Below are positions 37,203 through 45,995 of a stretch of DNA of 64,000 nt, piece after piece. The notes beneath the pieces are model-generated. The model was given only the letters and a program-made list of their open reading frames with translations. It was not told where the DNA came from and did not search any database. Source of the DNA: an uncultured Sphingorhabdus sp. (GTDB taxonomy: Bacteria; Pseudomonadota; Alphaproteobacteria; Sphingomonadales; Sphingomonadaceae); the NCBI GenBank assembly GCA_947492905.1, contig CANLOL010000001.1, forward strand, positions 1,094,578-1,158,577, in the 5' to 3' direction. How positions within the stretch are numbered: the stretch's first letter is position 1; each line of letters opens with the position of its first letter. The translations under genes and the position numbers were made by a program.

Positions 37203-37550
37203 ATGATGAATATTGAAGAGAGATACGGAGATATCCTAGCTAACAGCACACGCAATTCCATTAAAAGTACAAATAAAGCACTTAGTGACAATCTGTCATT
37301 GATGAATACTCTCTTGGAAGTTTCAGAAGTATCAAATGCACCATTAACCCTTGATCAACCTCTGATCGAACAATGCAGCACTATGATTGCAGATACAGTG
37401 GCAGCCAGAAGGAATGTAACCCGTTTTGTTGATAAGATTACGCGCGCTAAAAATGCAAGTAACCTTGAAGCACGTACTTTTGGGTGCCCACGTGGTAAAG
37501 ACGAGAATATTACAAAGGCAGATCATTCAAAGGAAGCTATTATAGGCTAA
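37203..37550 (+). CDS. Small soluble protein of the LuxR/membrane cassette, unrecognised
   Basis: 115 residues (or 114 from the second ATG at 37206, which has better spacing to AAGGAG). Mostly helical by composition: RNSIKSTNKALSDNLSLMNT and CSTMIADTVAARRNVTRFVD, then a polar tail. One Cys in each half (CSTM, FGCPRG). No signal peptide or membrane segment. The family is unknown to me. Its place between a membrane-anchored HTH protein and a polytopic membrane protein suggests that all three work together. Confidence 0.72.
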   Translation: MMNIEERYGDILANSTRNSIKSTNKALSDNLSLMNTLLEVSEVSNAPLTLDQPLIEQCSTMIADTVAARRNVTRFVDKITRAKNASNLEARTFGCPRGKDENITKADHSKEAIIG

Positions 37551-37575
37551 GTTCGTATGAACTTGTTGGTTGGAA

Positions 37576-38028
37576 ATGGAATTAATAGACCAAACAAATG
37601 CTATTCTATATTGGTTGCTATGCCTAGTTTCATGCGGGTATGTAGCTTATGCTGGTAAAAAAGAAGGGCTACTAGTGAGTGTGTTTATACTTGTAGCCTC
37701 GCTTCTTACGTTCCTTGTATATGAATTAGACCAATGGACTACGACTAATCTAATTGTTTTATCGATAGATATTTCATTATTGATTGGACTATTAATTATC
37801 GCAATACAAAGTGATAAAAATTGGTTGCTGTGGATATGTAGTTTTCAGCTTATTGGTACAATGACGCATATTTCAGCTGATATTGTTTCTTCCGTGGCGC
37901 CAAGAGTATATCAACTGGTAAATGGGTTTTGGTCAATACCATTGATTTTAACAATGGTATTGGGCGTGTTTACATCAAAGGCATTTAATGATGATGGGCA
38001 TGATTTGAAACCTCCAAAAGCGCCGTAA
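37576..38028 (+). CDS. Small polytopic membrane protein of the same cassette, unrecognised
   Basis: 150 residues, with about five hydrophobic helices: roughly 9-26, 30-50, 58-77, 82-100 and 115-134. Short polar ends, no signal peptide, no known transporter motif. A TTG six bases upstream (37570) is in frame, but the ATG at 37576 is preferred. Inner-membrane location is inferred. Third gene of the cassette; nothing in the sequence tells the substrate or signal. Confidence 0.75.
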   Translation: MELIDQTNAILYWLLCLVSCGYVAYAGKKEGLLVSVFILVASLLTFLVYELDQWTTTNLIVLSIDISLLIGLLIIAIQSDKNWLLWICSFQLIGTMTHISADIVSSVAPRVYQLVNGFWSIPLILTMVLGVFTSKAFNDDGHDLKPPKAP

Positions 38029-38218
38029 TCAAGTTTATACGGTTCCAAGTGATAATGCACCAATTCAATATTAATCTGTTGAATTGATGATTATAAAACC
38101 AACACTCCTTGGATGCTGATGCCCTGTTCTTACCTATCCTATGATGGCTATTTTAGCCCATAAAACAAATCCAAATAATAAAATAATATAAATATTTTAG
38201 CTTGGGGGAGACTATAAT

Positions 38219-41200
38219 ATGATTATACAAAAGAGTGACCTGCTAAGTGATTTTAAGTTTGATGCGGGAATACACGCGCGCACATCTCTTTATACCAAGC
38301 TTTTGATTAATGCATCTGCATTGGCAGTCATCTTAGCTACCCCAGCGCAATCACAAACCATAATCTCTGCAGAGGGTATTGATGGGACAGGTGACGGAAT
38401 AAGTTTTCCCGAAACCGGTGATCAATTTGGAACTTTGTCTGGAACATTCGACGGAACAATCCCAACACAAACTGATACCACAGCCACAGCACCACAATAT
38501 GGCGTTCTATTTGGAGGAACCAATCAGCCGACTATTGGTGACAGAATACGTTACACGCTGGATGCTAGCTATGACATAACGCGTTTTGAACTGGCGAATG
38601 ATACGAATTTACTAAATGGTGAACTTGACGGGATCCTCAATTTCACACTGGTTTTCTATGATGTAAATGACAATGAAGTTTACCAACAATCCTTCACTGG
38701 TGCGGCTAGCAGAATAGGTACCGCGCAAGCAGTACAACAATTTGTTTTGGCATCACCTGCACTGAATGCAAGGTCGTTTGACCTAGTAATCGATGCCGCC
38801 CACTCTCGAGCGCCTCTGCAATGGCGCGAAGTAGCAGTTGTTGGGTTTACCGGCCCAAGCGGTCTCGCAACTCCCTACCCTGTAACCCCTCAACCCATTA
38901 CCTTTTGCACCGTAGACAGCATGTTGTTTGAGCAAACCTTTAACGACAGCTCAAACGGTGGATGGCTAGCTCGCGTCAATGCGCAGAACCGTGAAAACCC
39001 TCCTTTTCCATTTAGCGCAGCTACAAATAATGTCGATAATGACAATGGTACTTCTACCGACGCTACTATAGATGCAGCCCTTAATGGCGGTAATGGCGCA
39101 GCCAGTCCATCTGGTGGTGCTTTTGTCAGTGCCTTTGACCATACGGGCAATTCGGCTCATTGGCTTAGAGAAGGTATAGGAAATATGTCAGCTGCGGTTG
39201 GCGGCGTCATTTATCTGGAAAAATGGAACTGGCGTCGAAACGTTCCAGCTGGCGGCATCGGGAATGTTGGACAAGATTATATGATATTAGGCGCAAATGG
39301 ACAGCGTCTATTCTACAGTGCACCGGATCAAACGGACGCATTGGAAGCGGGGCAATGGGAAATCATTCAAGCTCGATTGCAACCTGGGCCGGGCTGGTTT
39401 CTTATGACTGATGGCGGCGGCAACACAAACCGCCGCATTCGTAATGGAGGAGCAATTAGAACTGCAACCGCCGCAGACTTCACCAATGTATTGGCGAATG
39501 TCGTTGCTATAGGTAGCCAAGTCGAAGGCATCGCTTCCTTTGACTACCCTGATTCTTCAACTCAAGATTCTTCAGGCTTGCCCAATGCAACATTAGCAGA
39601 GCGCTATGCTCTTGATACTGTAAGAATGGCTTCCTGCGTTTCTGAAGCACAGATCGGCGTTTCCAAATCCTTTGGAACACCAATTGAAAATGGTGATGGT
39701 ACAGTCGATCTTCCATATACTGTCAATATCCGCAATACTGGCAACAGTACGCTCGATAATCTTCAATTAGTGGATAATATTGCCGCGCAATTTGGTTCAG
39801 CTTTTCTTGCATCAAATGCAGCGGACACTTCGGGTGGTGTATTAGCAGGGCCAATTGTGTCAACTGCAAATGGCAACCCAACTTTGCCAACAGCTCTAAC
39901 CAATAGTTATAACGGTACAGGCAATCTTTTCGACGGCGCAACTGGTTCGCTCGCTCCGCTGGATGAAATATCAATTACCTTCACTGTACGAATTAACCCA
40001 CGTGCTTCTGGCGCTCCAACGCAATTTGCCAATACTGCAACCGCATCAGCCGACGATCCAACTGATAATCGTGTTAGCGACTTATCAAATACAGGTCTTG
40101 ACCCAACGATCAATCCTGGTGGACCGGGTATTGCGACAATCTATACACCGCCACCTCCTCCACCAGATGCTGATTTAGTGACAATCAAAACTCTAACATC
40201 TGGCGACGATACACCAGCAGCAGGTGATACCGTCACCTTTCAAATCGCTGTGCGTAATGATGGACCGGCTGATGCCACTAATGTCAGTCTAACCGATCTA
40301 TTGCCTAATGGTCTGACAGCAACTACCAATAACGGCACGACCGATGATGGCACGGGCAATCCCGTTGGTATTTATGATGATACGAGCGGAATCTGGAACA
40401 TCGGTAATCTGGCCAATGGTGATAGCGCTACGCTTACATTGGAAGGCGAAGTCGATGCGGGTGAAGGCGGCAATACAATTGAGAATATCACTACTGCTGC
40501 TACAGGCGACCAACCTGATCCAACGACAACGGGTGATGATCTCACCGAGGGCTTTACGGTTGTTGTGCCATCTTCAGCGTTTCTGCCTCCCAATCCTGTA
40601 GCTCGTTGTCGAGCCAATTGGTATCGTTGGACTACTCGGAGACGTTTGCTTATAGATAGTCAAAACGCTCTCAATCCAAGATTCCATGAATTTAGCTTTA
40701 GAACAACAGAGTTGGGCGCAAACCGCTGGTATGTACCGCAAGGTGCCCGAAACGCACAGCAATTGAATTTGAGTTCACGTGTCGAGCCAAATATTTTGAA
40801 CAATAATGCAGGTGAAGCTCATTATGGGGTCATCAATTATGAGCTTGAGCCGGGCACTAACACAATCATTCCACTTAACGATCCAGGTCTATTCGAAGGA
40901 CATGCTTTTGCCGCCTTTGATAGTGTGGGACGACAAATAGCTAGATATCCTACTTCAGCCCAAGTTGGCAGCGGCGTGCAGTATATAGCAAGTTTCAATT
41001 TTGGCGGTGGACAGCGAGGCCAGCAAAATGATCTGCGTTTAGGCGCGTCATGGACAAGTAATGCATTTGTTGTACCAGTTCCGGATGATGGTCAAGTTTT
41101 TGTGCATTACATTATCACTGATGAAGCATCAGATGGTCGGGGAGCAATCCGTTATTGCCCAGAAGATCGTTCGGATGCTCCAACCTCTTATGGTGCAGTC

Positions 41201-42394
41201 TCCCATGAATATGAAAATGACTTGCTGCTTGGATCTCGCAAAGATGTTGATCGCGCAGCGTTTACCGCCGGAGGTGCAATCGGTGACGATAATGATGGCG
41301 TGAATGGTTCAGATGAAGACGGTGTTGCTTCATTCGATCCGATTGACGATCAAACAGACAGTTATTCAGTTGTATCTTCGGTTACGAATAAAGGCACAAC
41401 AGATGCTACTCTTTATGGATGGATCGACTTTGACCAGAGTAATACATTTGAACCAGATGAATTCGCATCCATTGCTGTTCCAGCAGGCACAGATTCTGGT
41501 TCTGTGACATTGGAATGGAATGATACAACTAATATTGCGGCTGGTGATACTTTCGTTCGACTTCGTTTGACGACAACCCCACTTACTAATGCCCAAGCGG
41601 GATCTGTTCTTGCTTTGGACGGAGAGGTTGAGGACCATGCGTTGACGATAACGGCTGCACCACTAGATGCTGATTTAGTGACAATCAAAACTCTAACATC
41701 TGGCGATGACACACCAGCAGCAGGTGATACCGTCACCTTTCAAATCGCTGTGCGTAATGATGGACCGGCTGATGCCACTAATGTCAGTCTAACCGATCTA
41801 TTGCCTAATGGTCTGACAGCAACTACCAATAACGGCACGACCGATGATGGCACGGGCAATCCCGTTGGTATTTATGATGATACGAGCGGAATCTGGAACA
41901 TCGGTAATCTGGCCAATGGTGATAGCGCTACGCTTACATTGGAAGGCGAAGTCGATGCTGGTGAAGGCGGCAATACAATTGAGAATATCACTACTGCGGC
42001 TATAGGCGACCAACCTGATCCGACTGATGATGGTAATGATCTTACAGAAAGTGTGACGGTTCTATCACGAGCAGATTTATCGATTACGAAGACTAATACT
42101 CCTGGTGAAAATAGTGAGGTTGATCAAACAGACGATACCGTAACCAGTGGTAGTACTAGCACATATACTATTAGGGTTACCAATAATGGTCCTGATTCCA
42201 TTACGGGAGCCGTTGTTAGAGATGCACCTGGGGCGGGGTTAACTTGTAATGCGAGTGATCCAGTTACGCTCTCAGGCGATGGGGTTCCTGCTGGAACTTT
42301 CTCAATCGCAGATCTTACTGGTTCGGGTATTACACTTGGTAATCTTGATGATGGGCAAACCGCAATTATTTCCTATTCATGTGAAGTCAATTAG
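38219..42394 (+). CDS. Large exported DUF11/GEVED repeat protein
   Basis: 1391 residues. An extended signal peptide ends near ATPAQSQ (residue 46). Then a globular N-terminal region (about 47-470), a first DUF11-like module (about 475-640), DUF11 copy A (about 650-768), a 380-residue middle region ending in a GEVED domain (DDNDGVNGSDEDGVASF to about 1145), DUF11 copy B (about 1149-1268) and a last DUF11 module up to the end (ISYSCEVN). Copies A and B are nearly identical in DNA. The bacterial Ig-like DUF11 and GEVED domains point to a surface or secreted structural protein. No anchor, sorting signal or barrel is present at the C-terminus, so it may be secreted or truncated. GGGGGAG ribosome site. 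Last gene of the putative island. Confidence 0.9.
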   Translation: MIIQKSDLLSDFKFDAGIHARTSLYTKLLINASALAVILATPAQSQTIISAEGIDGTGDGISFPETGDQFGTLSGTFDGTIPTQTDTTATAPQYGVLFGGTNQPTIGDRIRYTLDASYDITRFELANDTNLLNGELDGILNFTLVFYDVNDNEVYQQSFTGAASRIGTAQAVQQFVLASPALNARSFDLVIDAAHSRAPLQWREVAVVGFTGPSGLATPYPVTPQPITFCTVDSMLFEQTFNDSSNGGWLARVNAQNRENPPFPFSAATNNVDNDNGTSTDATIDAALNGGNGAASPSGGAFVSAFDHTGNSAHWLREGIGNMSAAVGGVIYLEKWNWRRNVPAGGIGNVGQDYMILGANGQRLFYSAPDQTDALEAGQWEIIQARLQPGPGWFLMTDGGGNTNRRIRNGGAIRTATAADFTNVLANVVAIGSQVEGIASFDYPDSSTQDSSGLPNATLAERYALDTVRMASCVSEAQIGVSKSFGTPIENGDGTVDLPYTVNIRNTGNSTLDNLQLVDNIAAQFGSAFLASNAADTSGGVLAGPIVSTANGNPTLPTALTNSYNGTGNLFDGATGSLAPLDEISITFTVRINPRASGAPTQFANTATASADDPTDNRVSDLSNTGLDPTINPGGPGIATIYTPPPPPPDADLVTIKTLTSGDDTPAAGDTVTFQIAVRNDGPADATNVSLTDLLPNGLTATTNNGTTDDGTGNPVGIYDDTSGIWNIGNLANGDSATLTLEGEVDAGEGGNTIENITTAATGDQPDPTTTGDDLTEGFTVVVPSSAFLPPNPVARCRANWYRWTTRRRLLIDSQNALNPRFHEFSFRTTELGANRWYVPQGARNAQQLNLSSRVEPNILNNNAGEAHYGVINYELEPGTNTIIPLNDPGLFEGHAFAAFDSVGRQIARYPTSAQVGSGVQYIASFNFGGGQRGQQNDLRLGASWTSNAFVVPVPDDGQVFVHYIITDEASDGRGAIRYCPEDRSDAPTSYGAVSHEYENDLLLGSRKDVDRAAFTAGGAIGDDNDGVNGSDEDGVASFDPIDDQTDSYSVVSSVTNKGTTDATLYGWIDFDQSNTFEPDEFASIAVPAGTDSGSVTLEWNDTTNIAAGDTFVRLRLTTTPLTNAQAGSVLALDGEVEDHALTITAAPLDADLVTIKTLTSGDDTPAAGDTVTFQIAVRNDGPADATNVSLTDLLPNGLTATTNNGTTDDGTGNPVGIYDDTSGIWNIGNLANGDSATLTLEGEVDAGEGGNTIENITTAAIGDQPDPTDDGNDLTESVTVLSRADLSITKTNTPGENSEVDQTDDTVTSGSTSTYTIRVTNNGPDSITGAVVRDAPGAGLTCNASDPVTLSGDGVPAGTFSIADLTGSGITLGNLDDGQTAIISYSCEVN
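40165..40521 (+). repeat. Direct repeat copy A (DUF11 module)
   Basis: 357 bp repeated at 41665-42021, offset exactly 1500 bp (500 codons). Only five mismatches are seen by eye; 40211-40458 is identical over 248 bases. Confidence 0.93.
41665..42021 (+). repeat. Direct repeat copy B (DUF11 module)
   Basis: Second copy of the 357-bp unit at 40165-40521. Same frame, so recombination between the copies would delete 500 codons without a frameshift. Confidence 0.93.
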
Positions 42395-42456
42395 ATGAAG
42401 AATATGGAAAAACTCCCATAGATTTAGAAATGCTTGTATCTATAATTTATGACCTA

Positions 42457-42660
42457 CTATGCTGCATCTTTGCTAGATGCATTGCACGTGTTAAGGATAT
42501 CGCAAACTCTTATAATTGGATTGCCAGTACTGTTTCTTTTGAACCTAGCGTCTGATATTTTGTTTTGTGCCGCATCGCCTGCCAATAATGTTGCTGCCAC
42601 ATTTGCCGCATTGTCTCTGTAATGCGTTCCTATGGGCTTATACGTGGTGTTTGAGAATAT
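42457..42660 (-). pseudogene. Possible remnant reading frame next to tRNA-Tyr
   Basis: A 68-codon open frame without an ATG, ending in TAG at 42459-42457. Its translation (for example THYRDNAANVAATLLAG and NPIIRVCDILNTC) has protein-like composition but no family I recognise. It lies between the DUF11 gene and tRNA-Tyr, where an integrase gene would be expected for a tRNA-targeted element; the residues do not show integrase motifs. May be the 3' remnant of a lost gene or chance. Confidence 0.2.
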
Positions 42661-42674
42661 TCAAAAATAGGAAA

Positions 42675-42760
42675 TGGTGGACAGGATAGGATTCGAACCT
42701 ATGTACTCTAACGAGGGCAGATTTACAGTCTGCTGCCTTTAACCACTCGGCCACCTGTCC
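42675..42760 (-). tRNA. tRNA-Tyr(GTA)
   Basis: 86-nt class II tRNA including an encoded CCA. Acceptor GGACAGG pairs with CCTGTCC, D-arm GGCCGAGTGGTTAAAGGC, anticodon stem-loop CAGACTGTAAATCTG with anticodon GTA, long variable arm, T-arm with GGTTCGAATCC. Its 3' end is duplicated at 32737-32753. Confidence 0.97.
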
Positions 42761-42924
42761 ATTATCATGTCATTTCTCTTATCAGAAAAGACCGTTGATA
42801 AGCGCATAAAAAACATGCGAAACGGGTCAATGGCGAAACGAAGCTTGCCTGTCAATGCTTGACGTGGAAAAGAAGCAAAAACCATGTTAAAAATCGCAAC
42901 AATTAATGATTTTAGGAAGATTTT

Positions 42925-43689
42925 ATGAACAGAAGACGCCGCAAAGGTTCTGCAAAAGACGGTGCAGGAAAAGGGCCACCCAAATTTTGGGGCCGTCATG
43001 CCGTGGAAGCCGCGATTGCGAACCCGAATCGGCGTATCCATAAAATCTGGGCAACGCGCGAAGCTTTGGCGCAATTTGATGTTCCAGCGGACATTCCCAT
43101 TGCCTTTTGCGAGGTTACCGATTTGGCGCGGCTAGTATCGCGTGATGCACCGCACCAAGGGATAGTGGCCGAGGTTGCGCCGCTAGAAGATATTTGGTTG
43201 CAAGAGGTGATTGACAGCCAAGAGGGCGGAGACAGGCCGCTATTGGTGCTCGATCAGATAACCGATCCGCATAATGTCGGGGCGCTTTTTCGCAGTGCAG
43301 CGGCGTTTAACGCAGCCGCGATTATCACCCAAGACCGCCATGCACCGCCGGAATCGGGCACGTTAGCGAAGGCCGCATCGGGCGCTTTAGAGATTATCCC
43401 CTGGGTAAGGGTGGTGAATTTGGCGCGCACATTAGAAGAGATTGCCGAGCATGGATATTGGCGCATCGGCCTTACGGGGCATAGCGATATTGTGCTAGAT
43501 GAGGCGCTAACTGGCGGGCGTAATGCATTGGTGTTGGGCGCTGAGGGCGAGGGTATGCGCCATAATATTGAGGAGCATTGCGATCAATTGGCCAAGCTTC
43601 CCATTCATAGCAATATGGAAAGTCTGAATGTTTCTAACGCTGGTGCTATCGCGCTTTATGCCGAAGCGATGAAGAAGAAAGCATCATGA
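42925..43689 (+). CDS. rlmB: 23S rRNA 2'-O-methyltransferase, SpoU/TrmH family (RlmB-like)
   Basis: 254-residue SPOUT methyltransferase. The N-terminal substrate-binding domain reads FWGRHAVEAAIANPNRRIHKI; the catalytic knot domain has LVLDQITDPHNVGALFRSA (motif 1), LVLGAEGEGM (motif 2) and IHSNMESLNVSNAGAIALYA (motif 3). This combination fits RlmB, which methylates G2251 of 23S rRNA; other TrmH-family targets are possible. Basic N-terminal tail (MNRRRRKGSAKD). Ribosome site AGGA before ATG. Followed after 13 bp by the glycosylase gene in the same direction. Confidence 0.9.
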   Translation: MNRRRRKGSAKDGAGKGPPKFWGRHAVEAAIANPNRRIHKIWATREALAQFDVPADIPIAFCEVTDLARLVSRDAPHQGIVAEVAPLEDIWLQEVIDSQEGGDRPLLVLDQITDPHNVGALFRSAAAFNAAAIITQDRHAPPESGTLAKAASGALEIIPWVRVVNLARTLEEIAEHGYWRIGLTGHSDIVLDEALTGGRNALVLGAEGEGMRHNIEEHCDQLAKLPIHSNMESLNVSNAGAIALYAEAMKKKAS

Positions 43690-43702
43690 TAGAAGCCATT
43701 AT

Positions 43703-44326
43703 ATGTCTATGAGCGCAGAGCATATCAAAGCGGATTTGGATGCTTTGGCGGCGCAATTTGATTATTTCAAAGAGGCGATAAATCTGGCGGGCTATCCCAA
43801 ACCCCGTATCAGAGATAGAGGCTATACGACATTGCTCCGCACTATTGTTGGGCAGCAAGTTAGCGTGGCTGCTGCATCGTCTATTTGGAATAAGATGGAG
43901 GCTTTTTTGGGCGAGGGATGCCCAGCCGATGTCCTATTATCCAAAGATTTTGATGAATTGCGTAGCTGCGGATTAAGCCGACAAAAGCAAGGCTATGCGC
44001 GCTCTTTGGCTGAATTGGTGGTCAGCGGAGAGCTTAAATTTGATAGTTTTCCAGCCGATGATGAAGACGCAATAAAGCTTCTTACAAAGGTTAAAGGTAT
44101 AGGGCGATGGTCTGCTGAAATCTATTTCCTATTTGCCGAAGGACGCAGCGACATATGGCCGGCGGGGGACTTGGCGATACAAGAATCGGTGGGCAAAATG
44201 CTGCGCTTGGGTGCGCGCCCTAGCGAGAAAGAGATTAGGGTGATTGCCGAGGATTGGCGCCCGTATCGCGGGGCTGCGGCGATAATGGCATGGCATATTT
44301 ATGACGTAGAATTTGATGCTATTTAA
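43703..44326 (+). CDS. alkA: DNA-3-methyladenine glycosylase, AlkA-type HhH-GPD
   Basis: 207-residue base-excision repair glycosylase lacking the N-terminal domain of E. coli AlkA, as usual in alphaproteobacteria. Seen: TLLRTIVGQQVSVAAASSIW, LRSCGLSRQKQGYARSLA, helix-hairpin-helix LTKVKGIGRWSAEIYF at 127-142 and catalytic Asp156 in WPAGDLAIQ. Removes alkylated purines such as 3-methyladenine. No iron-sulfur Cys cluster. Its last eight bases overlap the convergent gene on the other strand. Start at 43703 or at the second Met, 43709. Confidence 0.88.
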   Translation: MSMSAEHIKADLDALAAQFDYFKEAINLAGYPKPRIRDRGYTTLLRTIVGQQVSVAAASSIWNKMEAFLGEGCPADVLLSKDFDELRSCGLSRQKQGYARSLAELVVSGELKFDSFPADDEDAIKLLTKVKGIGRWSAEIYFLFAEGRSDIWPAGDLAIQESVGKMLRLGARPSEKEIRVIAEDWRPYRGAAAIMAWHIYDVEFDAI

Positions 44327-45017
44327 CGGCCCGTAATGGCGCGGCGGTGCTTTCCTCTTCATTATCTTGCGCCGCTTCATCTGTTGAAATTGTGTCTGCA
44401 TCTGTAGAGCTTATGTCCCCATCGGGTGACAATTTATCATCATCGCGTGACATTTTGTCCTGTTTTTCTTTTTCTTTGTTCGCGGCCTTAATGTCTTCTT
44501 TCACTTTTTTATAATCAATAGCGACCAAAGTTGGATTTAGGTCCAAAACTTCCAACAAAAAGCTTTTTGGTTTGCGCCAAAATTTGGTTTTGGGATTAAA
44601 TTCATATCCAAGCGCCGCAATCGCTTCGCTGGCAAAATGAACACAATTTCGTTTTTTCAGGCTATAGCTTTTTTGTTCTATATCTTCCCATTTTTTTACG
44701 ACAGCCATTAATTTGGCATAATCATCATCATTAATCGTGACGGTGAAATGCGGGTTGCTTTTGTCGATATATTTATCTTTGGGTGTTTGCACCGCCCCAG
44801 TGACAGATTTCCATAAAATCGCAGGCGATACTTTCACAGCCGTAAAACCATAGCTTGTGTCGATGACATCACCGTCCTTCAATGTGCCTTTCATAGTGAA
44901 AAAAGCATGGGGGAAACTGTCGCCAAAATCATGGCTGTAAAATGTGACATCAACATCAGCACGCGCAGGAGTTACGCATAAAATACTCGCCAATAAAAAT
45001 ATTAAAATAGAACGCAT
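44319..45017 (-). CDS. Secreted papain-like (permuted NlpC/P60-type) protein with acidic tail
   Basis: 232 residues with signal peptide MRSILIFLLASILCVTPARA. The mature domain has a His in SFPHAFF (His37) and a Cys in KKRNCVHFASEAIAALGY (Cys125). The order His before Cys, with the NCxHFA pattern, is that of circularly permuted papain-like folds such as the LRAT/NlpC-related group, so a periplasmic hydrolase or binding role is likely but unproved. The last 60 residues are Lys/Asp/Ser/Thr-rich and probably disordered (DDKLSPDGDISSTDADTIST). Ribosome site AGAGGA. Ends inside alkA. Confidence 0.7.
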   Translation of the reverse strand: MRSILIFLLASILCVTPARADVDVTFYSHDFGDSFPHAFFTMKGTLKDGDVIDTSYGFTAVKVSPAILWKSVTGAVQTPKDKYIDKSNPHFTVTINDDDYAKLMAVVKKWEDIEQKSYSLKKRNCVHFASEAIAALGYEFNPKTKFWRKPKSFLLEVLDLNPTLVAIDYKKVKEDIKAANKEKEKQDKMSRDDDKLSPDGDISSTDADTISTDEAAQDNEEESTAAPLRAVK

Positions 45018-45161
45018 CTTAATCCTCTGAATAACCTAATGAAGAATTTTGAATATGGCGCATACTCTAACGCGAATGAATACCAAAGCAAAATTAAACT
45101 GCTTGACGCAAACGTAAAACACTGTGCAAATAGCGAAAGAGGATTTCACAGGAGCAGAGCA

Positions 45162-45968
45162 ATGGATCGTAAAACTATTTTTGTCACAGGCGCAGCATCG
45201 GGTTTAGGCCGTGAAGTGTCGCGCTATTTTGCAGAAAAAGGCTATTTCGTTGGCTTAACCGATGTGAATATGGACGGCGTTGCGGAAACAGCCTCTATGA
45301 TCGCCGATGGTCAAACATCGCAACATGCTCTGGATGTTACGAACCGTGCGCAATGGGCCGAGGCCGTTGCCGAATTTGGCAAAGCTACCGATGGCCGTAT
45401 GGATGTGCTGTTTAACAATGCGGGGATTGGCGCAGGCGGCCCTATTCAAGAGATGGATGATAAAGATATTGATCTGATGATTGCGATTAATTTCACGGGC
45501 GTTATTACGGGCGTTAGAGCGTGTTTTGATATGCTGAAAGGGACCCCTGATAGCTGCGTTCTCAATACAGCATCGGCGGCGGGCATATATGGCGCTGCGG
45601 GATTAAGCGTCTATAGCGCGACAAAATTTGCAGTACGCGGCCTTACCGAAGCGCATGATATAGAATTTCAAGAACATGATATTAAATCCCGTTCTTTAAT
45701 GCCCGGTTTCATTGATACCAATATATTGTCCAATGTTACCGAAGGCAGCAATATGACGGGCAAGGAAGTATTGCAATCGGTTGGCCAAGAGGTCAGCCCA
45801 GTAGAAATTATCGGCCCTGCGGCATGGGAAGCTGTGCATGGGAATAAAGTGCATACGACGGTTAATAAAACGGCCAAAGAATTGGCCTTTGCCGCGCGTT
45901 GGTTCCCAGGGCGTTTGCGCAAACAAATGCATGGCCTAACCGCTGGTATTGATAAAAGCTTAGGCTAA
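45162..45968 (+). CDS. Short-chain dehydrogenase/reductase
   Basis: 268-residue classical SDR from the chosen start. Motifs: TIFVTGAASGLGREV (cofactor loop TGxxxGxG), LFNNAGIGAGG, catalytic Ser in LNTASAAG, and the YSATK catalytic Tyr/Lys, followed by PGFIDTNIL. NAD(P)-dependent oxidoreductase of unknown substrate. A longer frame from 45039 exists, but the ATG at 45162 has GGAG eleven bases upstream and gives the normal N-terminus. Convergent with the pterin dehydratase gene. Confidence 0.9.
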   Translation: MDRKTIFVTGAASGLGREVSRYFAEKGYFVGLTDVNMDGVAETASMIADGQTSQHALDVTNRAQWAEAVAEFGKATDGRMDVLFNNAGIGAGGPIQEMDDKDIDLMIAINFTGVITGVRACFDMLKGTPDSCVLNTASAAGIYGAAGLSVYSATKFAVRGLTEAHDIEFQEHDIKSRSLMPGFIDTNILSNVTEGSNMTGKEVLQSVGQEVSPVEIIGPAAWEAVHGNKVHTTVNKTAKELAFAARWFPGRLRKQMHGLTAGIDKSLG

Positions 45969-45995
45969 ACGTTTTTGCATTAGACCTTGTGCGCT

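Larger units (their letters stand above)
32737..42688. mobile_element. Putative genomic island at tRNA-Tyr
   Basis: The segment between the two 17-bp direct repeats holds only accessory-type genes: a small zinc-ribbon gene, a type IIG-like restriction-modification gene, a LuxR/membrane cassette of three genes and a DUF11/GEVED surface protein. Genes outside on both sides are conserved or chromosomal in type. No intact integrase, transposase or conjugation gene is present, so the element would be a decayed or passively mobilised island. The boundaries rest on the repeat only. Confidence 0.55.
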
